Below, one piece after another: positions 35,012-42,812 of a stretch of 64,000 bases of DNA. A program made the translations under genes and the position numbers. Numbering within the stretch: position 1 is the stretch's first letter; each line of letters opens with the position of its first letter. A model generated the notes under the pieces. The model worked only from the letters and a program-made list of their open reading frames with translations, was not told the DNA's origin and did no database searches. The stretch is taken from assembly GCF_003719295.1 (NCBI RefSeq), contig NZ_RFLW01000005.1, positions 59,216 to 123,215 of the forward strand, in the 5' to 3' direction. The stretch comes from Haliea alexandrii (GTDB taxonomy: Bacteria; Pseudomonadota; Gammaproteobacteria; Pseudomonadales; Halieaceae).

Positions 35012-36106
35012 TCAAGCTTGAGGCTTGAAGCGCGACAGGCCCAGGAATGCGCAGTCGACAGCCAGGCTGCGCCCGGTAGCCAAATCGACGAGCGCCTCCC
35101 CCAGAGCCGGGGAAAATTTGAAGCCATGCCCGGACAATCCGGCAGCAAACGCAACGTTGTTGCTCCCGGGGTAACGGTCAACAATGAAGTGGTCGTCCGG
35201 TGTGCGCGTGTAAAAACAGGTTTGATGCCCCAGACGCTCCCCCCCTACTCCAGGTAGATGCTGACGCACGAAAGCTTCTATGCGCTGGCTGTCCACAGAG
35301 TCTGGCGCTGTGCTCGCGGCGAGCGGGTCGCTCACCACCTCTCCGCCACTGTGCTCTGCCACCTTCAAACGCCCATCCATTGCCGGAAAGCCATAAAACT
35401 GGCCGTGCGGAAGGTCAAAAAAGAACCCGCTCTGATAACGCGGGTCGTCGCAGGGAAACCAGTGCATATGCTTGCGTTGGACGGTGAGCGGCAGCGCAAG
35501 TGTGTGCAGTAATCGCGAACTCCATGCCCCTCCGGCAACGACCAGCGCATCGGCGCCGTAACGGCCAAGGTTGGTGGTCACGCTCACGCTGCTGTCCGTC
35601 GCTTGCCAATCAACCACGGACTCACCCCAGCGGTGCTCTGCCCCGGCCGCCGCCGCCTGCTCCAGGTGTGCCAGCACACAGCGTTCAACCGGCAACCAAC
35701 CGGCATCAGCCTCGTATAGCGCGGTAAAACCATCCGGTGGAGTGAACTGGGGCATCGCGTTACCGGGCAGCACCTCCACGGCCAACTGGTGCTGGCGCGC
35801 AGACGTCAGCACGCCCTCGATAATCTCGCTATCGGCGGGACCAAAATACGCCACACCGCTACGGTGCAGCAAGGTGGGTTCGAGCTGGCCCCAGAGTGCG
35901 TAGCTGCGCTGCAGCAACGGCACATAATCGGCGTGCTCAAAATAGGACAGGCGTATCAGCCGCGACTCGCCGTGCGAGCTGCCCCGGTCATGGGCGGGCG
36001 GGAAGCGGTCAAGCCCCAGGCAGCGCAGCCCGCGCCGGGCGGCGTGATAAAGCGCGGCGCTGCCGACACCGCCGGTGCCGAGGACGATCAGGTCGTAATG
36101 CTTCAT
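35012..36106 (-). CDS. FAD-dependent sarcosine/N-methyltryptophan oxidase family
   Basis: A 364-aa flavin oxidase of the MSOX/MTOX group, demethylating N-methyl amino acids with release of formaldehyde and H2O2. The Rossmann motif GTGGVGSAA (10-18) and RGSSHGESRLIR, a substrate/flavin block, are present. The C-terminal CFYTRTPDDHFIVDRYP carries the cysteine that binds FAD covalently, followed by GLSGHGFKF with the conserved lysine. In an N-methylhydantoin pathway it would turn sarcosine into glycine. It is convergent with the cyclophilin gene and divergent from the MFS gene. Confidence 0.88.
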   Translation of the reverse strand: MKHYDLIVLGTGGVGSAALYHAARRGLRCLGLDRFPPAHDRGSSHGESRLIRLSYFEHADYVPLLQRSYALWGQLEPTLLHRSGVAYFGPADSEIIEGVLTSARQHQLAVEVLPGNAMPQFTPPDGFTALYEADAGWLPVERCVLAHLEQAAAAGAEHRWGESVVDWQATDSSVSVTTNLGRYGADALVVAGGAWSSRLLHTLALPLTVQRKHMHWFPCDDPRYQSGFFFDLPHGQFYGFPAMDGRLKVAEHSGGEVVSDPLAASTAPDSVDSQRIEAFVRQHLPGVGGERLGHQTCFYTRTPDDHFIVDRYPGSNNVAFAAGLSGHGFKFSPALGEALVDLATGRSLAVDCAFLGLSRFKPQA

Positions 36107-36273
36107 TGAAGTGGCATTTCCAGATTGGGCACCCTTATCTCACTCCCTGTGATCGGCAGCCTGAAACACCTCATTAAAGCCGAAAACAATGGCCCTTGCG
36201 ACCGACGGCATAGTAATTTGCGGCGCAGCATTCGCATGACATACTAAACGCTCTCAAGGCGGGAACAAGAACG

Positions 36274-37542
36274 ATGGACAACAGAAAACAGGCCAGGATC
36301 TTCTACGGCTGGTGGCTGGTGCTGATTTGCCTGCTGATACAGTCAATGGCCGCGGGCGTCACCATATACTTCTACAGCATTCTCGCCGGCGAGATAGAAC
36401 AGGAGTTTTCATCCGGCCGAGCCCTGGTCATGCTGGGGCTGACCGGCAGTGCGATTACCACCAGCTTGATTGCGCCCAAGATGGGCGACTGGCTTGATCG
36501 ACACTCCATCCGCTTCAATGTCAGCGCCAGCGCGGCCGTCATGGGCGCAGGCTTCGTTGTCATGTCGTTCACGCCCAACGTCTGGGGCTTTATCGCGAGC
36601 TATGCGGTTCTCATCGCGGCGGGCACTATCAGCCTCAGTATGCTGTTTGCCCCCCTGCTGCTCTCGCGGTGGTTTGTCCGCCACCGCGGATTGGCCATAG
36701 GCATTGCAGCACTGGGCACCCAGGTAGGGGGCTTTCTGATTCCACCGTTGATCACTCTGGTCATTGACGCCTATGACTGGCGGGTTGCCGTGCGTGTTAT
36801 CGGGCTGGTGATTGCAATCGTCATCCCGCTCTTGTCATGGCGCACAATCATTGATCACCCTGCCATTGCCAACCTCGGGCCGGATGGTGACGCGCCGCTC
36901 GCTCCGGAATCAACCTCAGGCGATGCCCCGGCAGCTCCACCCACCCGGCTGGCAGTCATATTGGCAGACCGGAGTTTCTGGCTGGCGGGCTTCGGTATTG
37001 CCGTCATGGTGGCCATGTTCACTACCGTGCTCGCCAATCTCGCATTCTTCGCGAGTGATATCGGCTCAAGCCGCGATCAGGCGGCCTGGCTCATTTCACT
37101 GTACGCGCTCGTAGGCATGGTATGCAGCCCGCTTATCGGGCGCTTCTGCGACATGTTGGATATTCGCTCGGTATTTGCGGGGCTACTGGCGGTCAATATC
37201 GGAGCACTGGTGCTTTTCCGGGAAGCCGAGAGTTACCAGGGACTGCTCTACGCAACGGCCCTGGTCGGCGTTAGCGGTGGTGGACTCATGCCATTCTGGG
37301 GCGCCTTGATCGGGCGATTATTTTCTCTGCGGCAATACGGCACCGTAATGGGGGCAATGACGCTGTTCGCTGTCGGGGCATCTTCGCTTGCGCCAATCCT
37401 CTCCGGGCTGCTGTTTGATACTACCGGCAATTACCAGCTAGTGTTAACGGCCTTCATCCTGCTCACGGCCATCGCCTTGCTCTGCATACCCCTGATGCGG
37501 CGAGACGAACAAAAGGCGGCTCCGTTGCCAGTATCAAGCTAA
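36274..37542 (+). CDS. MFS transporter
   Basis: A 422-aa major facilitator with 12 predicted membrane helices in two halves and a Pro/Ala-rich central loop (about 200-225). The loop 2-3 motif reads APKMGDWLDRHS and its counterpart GRFCDMLDIRS. It resembles the oxalate/formate antiporter-like and monocarboxylate-like branch (FYGWWLVLICLLIQS at the N-terminus). It is divergent from the sarcosine oxidase-type gene with a 167-bp gap and converges on the DUF1214-like gene. The substrate is unknown. Confidence 0.87.
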   Translation: MDNRKQARIFYGWWLVLICLLIQSMAAGVTIYFYSILAGEIEQEFSSGRALVMLGLTGSAITTSLIAPKMGDWLDRHSIRFNVSASAAVMGAGFVVMSFTPNVWGFIASYAVLIAAGTISLSMLFAPLLLSRWFVRHRGLAIGIAALGTQVGGFLIPPLITLVIDAYDWRVAVRVIGLVIAIVIPLLSWRTIIDHPAIANLGPDGDAPLAPESTSGDAPAAPPTRLAVILADRSFWLAGFGIAVMVAMFTTVLANLAFFASDIGSSRDQAAWLISLYALVGMVCSPLIGRFCDMLDIRSVFAGLLAVNIGALVLFREAESYQGLLYATALVGVSGGGLMPFWGALIGRLFSLRQYGTVMGAMTLFAVGASSLAPILSGLLFDTTGNYQLVLTAFILLTAIALLCIPLMRRDEQKAAPLPVSS

Positions 37543-37578
37543 GCTGCGCGGCGCAATGGCGCAAACGGAGACGTGCAA

Positions 37579-39084
37579 CTACTCTCCGATTGCGCCCCCC
37601 CAACCCTCGCGCTCAAAATCCGCTCTGCTGCAATGCCCAACGCGCGGCAGATACGGCTGCAGTTCCGTGTCCTCGCTTTCACCGAGAGCCAGCGCTTTCA
37701 GACGCAGCAGCAGTGGATTGGTACGCAGCAACATGCGGAAGGTGAGCTGCCCATCCAGATACGGGCCCCAGTCCATCCAGTTGATGGCATTTTCCTCGGT
37801 CGCATTCGCCGGTCGATTCTCGGGGCTGGAGAGCACCACAGTGTAGTAGCCGTCGGCATCCAGGTGTAGATGACGGTCTACCACGGCATCGTTGCAGATA
37901 CCGGCCCAGAAATTGTAGTTGGTGATGGTGAAGCCCCGAATCTGGATGCCCTCGGCAAACACAGGCTCGCGCGGGGTGTCCGGCGTGCGCAGGGCTTTTG
38001 CGCGTACCACCAGCAGCTCACCCAGCCGCGTGCTGTAGGGTGTACTGAGGTAGAGGATGTCGTCACTGGCCAGAATATCGTAGGGCAAGCCCCAATTGGA
38101 GCGAGCGCTGAATTTGCCGGCCGCAACCACCGCCCGGTAATCAGGAATGGGGAGTGATGCGAAACGGGTGGTTTCGGTCGGGTAACTTTGCTCCGGGTCG
38201 TAGGGAAAGCAGCTGGGATGGTGCTCCACGACGTTTCCCTCACGATCCAGCACGGTCACCGAGGGAAGGGGCACGCCGGTACTGTTCGGTGGGTTCGCGC
38301 CCAGAACCGAATCAGTCGTGCGCAGGAGCAGGAATACCGCCTGGTTGGCGCCACCGTTCACTTTTTCCCCGGCATAGATGGTATTGGGGGCAGGCTGTAC
38401 CGGCCGCGGCTCAAACACCATCGTCACCGTAAAACACTGCTCACTGCCCTCGCTCACGGGCTCGCGAAACGGATTGCAGCTACCGCTATCAGGGTCAATA
38501 TCCTTGTCAACCAGTGTCGGCAGCGTATTGGTGTCAAAATCACAGGGATGGAAGGCAAAATAGCGGCAGCGCAAATACTGCCCGGCAAATACAACCCGGC
38601 CGCCCTCGGGCACGGACACAAAGCCCTCTGGTGCTTGTGCACCGTTCCAGTAGCGGTTACTGAAATAGTTTGATGCCGAGGTATCCAGCAGGTAAGGGAA
38701 ACGATTATTGGTGAGCGGGCTCCCCGCCCCGGGCCAGCCTGTGGATAGAGGCGCGCCGGTCAATTCACCCACATGGTAACGCCCGTCATCCAGACGCACG
38801 CCGCAGTGCTCTGCGATAAAGTCTGAAATACGCCCTTCAATCGCTGCGAGGTTCGGGTCACATAACTTGGGGAACACGCCCAATACCGCCATTCCGGTGG
38901 CATCGCGGGCTTCGGCCAACAAATCGTATAACGCCTGCAGATCGGCGCGCACCGGATCAGGCGCAACCTCGAGCAACTGGCGCACCGTATCCGCGTGACC
39001 GATAAACTCATTGAAGCCGTGCTCGATCGGCCGTTCTCCCGCCCACAGGCCTTGCAGTACATTCTTGAACTCACTCAGGCTCAT
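37579..39084 (-). CDS. Uncharacterised protein with DUF1214-like C-terminal part
   Basis: A 501-aa cytoplasmic-looking protein with no signal peptide or membrane helix. The C-terminal third (ADGYYTVVLSSPENRP, NWMDWGPYLDGQLTFRML) resembles the DUF1214 beta-sandwich, and cysteine-containing stretches recur in the middle. It is not confidently assigned to a family. It is the last gene of a leftward cluster, 45 bp after the sulfotransferase gene. A second DUF1214-like protein, with a signal peptide, lies at 45099-46355; both may act on the same substrate. The function is unknown. Confidence 0.7.
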   Translation of the reverse strand: MSLSEFKNVLQGLWAGERPIEHGFNEFIGHADTVRQLLEVAPDPVRADLQALYDLLAEARDATGMAVLGVFPKLCDPNLAAIEGRISDFIAEHCGVRLDDGRYHVGELTGAPLSTGWPGAGSPLTNNRFPYLLDTSASNYFSNRYWNGAQAPEGFVSVPEGGRVVFAGQYLRCRYFAFHPCDFDTNTLPTLVDKDIDPDSGSCNPFREPVSEGSEQCFTVTMVFEPRPVQPAPNTIYAGEKVNGGANQAVFLLLRTTDSVLGANPPNSTGVPLPSVTVLDREGNVVEHHPSCFPYDPEQSYPTETTRFASLPIPDYRAVVAAGKFSARSNWGLPYDILASDDILYLSTPYSTRLGELLVVRAKALRTPDTPREPVFAEGIQIRGFTITNYNFWAGICNDAVVDRHLHLDADGYYTVVLSSPENRPANATEENAINWMDWGPYLDGQLTFRMLLRTNPLLLRLKALALGESEDTELQPYLPRVGHCSRADFEREGWGGAIGE

Positions 39085-39129
39085 TGAGCGGTCTCCTTGT
39101 TGTTAGTGTCAGGTTGTCCGGTCGCGCGC

Positions 39130-40260
39130 TCACTCACTGGGGTGCCCCGGTGTCAGCTTCTCGTAGCCAAAGGCCTCGAACGCGAACCCCCAATGTTCGT
39201 TGACGCGCAAAATCACTTCGTCCGGTAAGTCGAAGCTGTTTTTCTGGTAGTTATCCAATCCATCGAGATACGACTGCAGCAGCGGCGCAACACGGGTGAA
39301 ATCACCCAGTTGCAGCTGCTGATAAATATCGCGCATGCAATCCATGGGCCGGGCATCCAGATCCTCGAAACGAATTTCAATCAGATCTTCGCGGGGGATC
39401 AAGTCACGCTGTTCAAGGTAAGCCGTTAGCAGCGCTTTATAGGCATGAATAATCCAGTCATCAATCGCCTCCCAGGTAAAGTCCTGGAAGGTCTGCCCTG
39501 GCAGGATCTGCCGGTACATATTGCGCATGGACTGGTACACACGGTAGGGGTTGCGCATGATGTAAACGTACTTTGCGCCGGGAAACATGTCGTGTAACAA
39601 GGCAACCCGACCTGTGTGCGTGGGCGTTTTAAGCACGAGCCGTTTACCCTCGTTCAGCAACGTCGCCTTCTGCAGAACTTCCCGGTAGGCCGCCTGCCAC
39701 TGCGCCAGCTCGTCTGGCCGCTTGCCGAGGTCGGTCACGTAACGATCATAGATTCCGGGCAGCTCGCGCGGAAAACTTGCGAAGTGAAAGGCGGCATGCT
39801 CAGTGAGTTTCACCAGCGCGAGCTCTTCTTCCTGTGGTGCGTCCAGGGTGATCGCCACGTTGTCCATAGGCCGCGTGGTCGGCATGCCCGCCGCGATACG
39901 TTCTTTGACCCATCCCTGGCTGATCATTGCCACGGGGTGCAGAGAAGCCTGGTAGTTGGTCACAAAGCCGAACTGAGGGTCCTGCCAGAACAGATAGTGC
40001 AAGTGTGTGGTGCCACTACGCCCCATGCCCAGCAGGAACACCGGAGGGGCTGATAACGTTGTCGCCTTGACCCGCTTGCCCCAGCGCCACTTCTCGTACA
40101 AGCGAAAAGGCTCCAGCAGCAGGCTGAACAAAAGTCGGCGCAGCACATACCACCGATAGCCTGCATCGATCTTGCCCCGGCGCAACAGCCGGATCAGAAC
40201 CGGCAGCGCAATGAACTGCGACATGGCGGATTGGGATTCAGTCTCGCTCATCGCATTCAC
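39130..40260 (-). CDS. PAPS-dependent sulfotransferase family protein
   Basis: A 376-aa cytoplasmic sulfotransferase (PF13469-like). The 5'-phosphosulfate loop is LLGMGRSGTTHLHYL (about 77-90) and the 3'-phosphate motif is YIMRNPYRVYQSMRNMY (near 233). The family transfers sulfate from PAPS to alcohols or amines, or is degenerate. The ATG overlaps the SDR stop by 4 bp. Sulfation of a catabolic alcohol intermediate is possible, but a sulfotransferase in a degradation cluster is unusual. The tail TPGHPSE is short and charged. Confidence 0.88.
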   Translation of the reverse strand: MNAMSETESQSAMSQFIALPVLIRLLRRGKIDAGYRWYVLRRLLFSLLLEPFRLYEKWRWGKRVKATTLSAPPVFLLGMGRSGTTHLHYLFWQDPQFGFVTNYQASLHPVAMISQGWVKERIAAGMPTTRPMDNVAITLDAPQEEELALVKLTEHAAFHFASFPRELPGIYDRYVTDLGKRPDELAQWQAAYREVLQKATLLNEGKRLVLKTPTHTGRVALLHDMFPGAKYVYIMRNPYRVYQSMRNMYRQILPGQTFQDFTWEAIDDWIIHAYKALLTAYLEQRDLIPREDLIEIRFEDLDARPMDCMRDIYQQLQLGDFTRVAPLLQSYLDGLDNYQKNSFDLPDEVILRVNEHWGFAFEAFGYEKLTPGHPSE

Positions 40261-41054
40261 TCCGGAAGCTCATACAACCACGGCACGCCGTTGATATGCC
40301 CGCCACCATCGGCATGAATGGTGTTGCCGGTGATGTATCGCGCGGCATCGGAGGCCAGGAATACGGCCAGTGGGCCGATATCGTCTTCGCTATCGCCGAG
40401 CCGCCGCATGGGATTCATATCCAGAATGCTTTGTGCCGCCTCGGGCGCCATTGCCACATAGGTTTCCCAGGGCTCTGTTACCGCGGCCGGGCAGATGGCG
40501 TTGCAGGTGACGCCGTAGCGCCCCCACTCGGCCGCCGCTGTGCGCGTCAATGCACGCAGCGCCTCCTTGGAACTGTTATAGCCAACGGAGAAGCGGTGCG
40601 CATTCACACCATTGAGCGAGCACAGGTTGATGATGCGCCCGGAGCCTTTGGCCTTCATCCCGGGAAACACTTTCTGCATTGCCCACAGTGCTGCGTAGTA
40701 GTTCACCCTGGTGAGTTGTTCGATGCGCCCGAAGTCGGTGTTCTCCAAGCGCGTGGGCTCGCCGTCTGACGGCGTGGCGTTGTTGACCAGGACGTCAATA
40801 CAGCCATACTCCTCTACAACACGCTCAAGAACCTCCTCCAGTTGCAAGCGATCCGAAACATCGGTTGCCAGAAAAGCGGCCCGCCCCTGTGGATAGTCGC
40901 GGTTGATTGCCTGCGCCGTTGCCGTGCCCGCCTCCACACTGCGGCTGGCAATGATGACCGTGGCGCCTTCGGCAGCAAACGCCCGGGCGAGACCCTTGCC
41001 CACACCACGGCTGGCACCCGTGATGAATGCCACCTTGCTTTGCAGTTGTTTCAT
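40257..41054 (-). CDS. SDR family oxidoreductase
   Basis: Classical short-chain dehydrogenase of 265 aa: TGASRGVGKG (12-21), NNAT (91-94) where NNAG is usual, active-site Ser146, Tyr159 and Lys163 (YNSSK), and a DGGGHINGVP end. It is NAD(P)-dependent and probably acts on an alcohol or ketone of the cluster's substrate. No ribosome binding site is visible because an 8-bp inverted repeat abuts the start codon. The stop overlaps the sulfotransferase start, so the two are coupled. Confidence 0.92.
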   Translation of the reverse strand: MKQLQSKVAFITGASRGVGKGLARAFAAEGATVIIASRSVEAGTATAQAINRDYPQGRAAFLATDVSDRLQLEEVLERVVEEYGCIDVLVNNATPSDGEPTRLENTDFGRIEQLTRVNYYAALWAMQKVFPGMKAKGSGRIINLCSLNGVNAHRFSVGYNSSKEALRALTRTAAAEWGRYGVTCNAICPAAVTEPWETYVAMAPEAAQSILDMNPMRRLGDSEDDIGPLAVFLASDAARYITGNTIHADGGGHINGVPWLYELPE

Positions 41055-41092
41055 ATGCTGTGTTTCGCTTTATCGTTATAAGCGCACAGCAT
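41055..41092 (-). promoter_or_regulatory. Inverted repeat abutting the SDR start codon
   Basis: ATGCTGTG (41055-41062) and CACAGCAT (41085-41092) are perfect complements, with an inner CGCTT/AAGCG pair. The structure ends immediately before the SDR ATG and takes the place of a ribosome binding site. It may be an operator or an RNA hairpin that limits translation initiation. Confidence 0.5.
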
Positions 41093-41235
41093 AAAGGCCT
41101 CTTGTCGCGAAGCCACCCGTGACCCAGCACAATAGCGATGCCCGAGCGCCTCGGTTCAAAAAACTACGCCAAACGCCAATGCTGCCCACCCTTGCGATGC
41201 GGACACAGGTAGAGCCACCACCGTCAACCAGGTGA

Positions 41236-42741
41236 TTATTCACAACGTGCCGAGGCTGCGCTGCGGCCAGCCAGACGACCGAAGAATGTGGCGTCGCCCA
41301 CCGACATACCGCTAGCATAGCCTTGAGCGGTCCGCGGCAGGCCAGCACTCGCGCGGCCAGCGGCAAACAAGCCGGGAATCGCTTCACCGTCAATGTTCAG
41401 CACTTCACCCGATGGACGCGTCTGCAGGCCGCCCAGCGTGAACATGAGCGGGCCCGCGGTGCCGGGCATGATGACCGCCCGCATTTCCTCGGCGGAGTAT
41501 TCCACCAGCGCGAAAGGACCTTCCGTGAGCGGCTTCAGCCACTCCGCCGTCTTGTGCAGCAAGGGGTCTTTCCCCGTTGCCGCATGCGAATTGAAATAAT
41601 TGACCGTTTGCTCGAGCGCACCTTCAGGGAATGGTGCCTCAGCCGCGAGCTCTGCAATCGTATTGCCAGTCGCCACCAGCCGTGGCCGCTCAAGGTAGTC
41701 GGAGGGCTCGAAATCCTCGTTCTGTACCAGCAAGTAGAAACGCTTCCGGGGCTGCTGGCAGGAGTACCAGGCGAGTCGAGCGAGGTAGGTATCTTCATTG
41801 ATGTAGCGCTGGCCCAACTCATTCAGGAGTATCCCGTAGGTAAGCTTTGCGGGCGGGTACAGAGGAAACGACAGGAATGCCTGCTCCATGTTGATGGTGA
41901 TGCCCCCCGCGGCCATACCCAGAACAATCCCGTCGCCCATATCGTAGGTGTTACCGTAGGGCACAGCGTAGGAATGTACTTCCGGCATGTAGCGCCTGGT
42001 CATTGCTTCGTTCATCACAAAGCCGCCCGTGGTCAGGATGACTGCCCGCTCTGCCCGAATTGCCACGTCACGGTTCTCATGTCGGACCATGGCACCGCGT
42101 ACACGCCCCTGCTTGTCGGTGAGCAACGCTGTAACCCGGGTGTCGTGCAGAATATCCACACCTGCGTCTACAACATGCTGCATCAGGGCATCCATAAAAA
42201 TCTTGCCACCCTCATCGCCTTCCTTGGACGGCACGTGACCACGGGGTATCGGGGTCGCCACCTTGTTGAAAGGGTGCGCTTTTTCGTTCCCCGTGTAGAG
42301 TAATGATTCGTCGGTCAGTGGTACCACGGTGCGCTCCAGAAACGCAGCACGCTTGTAGCTGACACCCAGCGACTCTGCCCAGTCAAAGTGAGCGGCTGCG
42401 CCCTCGGCATAAATACGAATTTTTTCCGCATCACCGTACTCACCAAGCGCCTCGGTAAGATAGGCAATCATGTTTTCAGTGCTGTCTTCCAAACCGAGCG
42501 CTTTTTGCAGTGCGGTGCCACCACTGCCACCGAGATACATTTCGCAGCTGGACATGGCGGTCGAGCCCCCGCCTGCACTGGCGCGCTCTACCACCAGCAC
42601 GCGCGCGCCATGAGATGCGGCCTCCAGTGCCGCTGAAGCGCCCGCACCACCATATCCACAGACCAGAACATCAGTGCTGGCGAAAAAGTCATCAACAGAC
42701 TCAAATGAACGAATTTTTCCCGGTGGTAGTTGTTGGCTCAT
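41236..42741 (-). CDS. FAD-dependent oxidoreductase, fumarate reductase/KstD-like
   Basis: A 501-aa FAD_binding_2 flavoprotein. The dinucleotide fold is DVLVCGYGGAGASAALEA (24-41) with the acidic end of strand two in VVERAS. The C-terminal GGLQTRPSGEVLN and GLFAAGRASAGLPRTAQGYASGMSVGDA segment is typical of fumarate reductase/3-ketosteroid-delta1-dehydrogenase relatives. The ligand is probably a cyclic ketone or enone, but steroid specificity is not shown. It is followed by a 181-bp gap before the SDR. Confidence 0.9.
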   Translation of the reverse strand: MSQQLPPGKIRSFESVDDFFASTDVLVCGYGGAGASAALEAASHGARVLVVERASAGGGSTAMSSCEMYLGGSGGTALQKALGLEDSTENMIAYLTEALGEYGDAEKIRIYAEGAAAHFDWAESLGVSYKRAAFLERTVVPLTDESLLYTGNEKAHPFNKVATPIPRGHVPSKEGDEGGKIFMDALMQHVVDAGVDILHDTRVTALLTDKQGRVRGAMVRHENRDVAIRAERAVILTTGGFVMNEAMTRRYMPEVHSYAVPYGNTYDMGDGIVLGMAAGGITINMEQAFLSFPLYPPAKLTYGILLNELGQRYINEDTYLARLAWYSCQQPRKRFYLLVQNEDFEPSDYLERPRLVATGNTIAELAAEAPFPEGALEQTVNYFNSHAATGKDPLLHKTAEWLKPLTEGPFALVEYSAEEMRAVIMPGTAGPLMFTLGGLQTRPSGEVLNIDGEAIPGLFAAGRASAGLPRTAQGYASGMSVGDATFFGRLAGRSAASARCE

Positions 42742-42763
42742 GCTGAACTCCTGAACTGGTTAA

Positions 42764-42777
42764 CACAGTGAACTGTG
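42764..42777. promoter_or_regulatory. Short perfect palindrome upstream of the KstD-like gene
   Basis: CACAGT-GA-ACTGTG lies 22 bp before the flavoprotein start, in the only gap between it and the molybdopterin gene. It could be an operator; no regulator has been matched to it. Confidence 0.35.
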
Positions 42778-42812
42778 GTGTTGGTTCGAATAGACCCGCG
42801 GGCGCACGCGGA

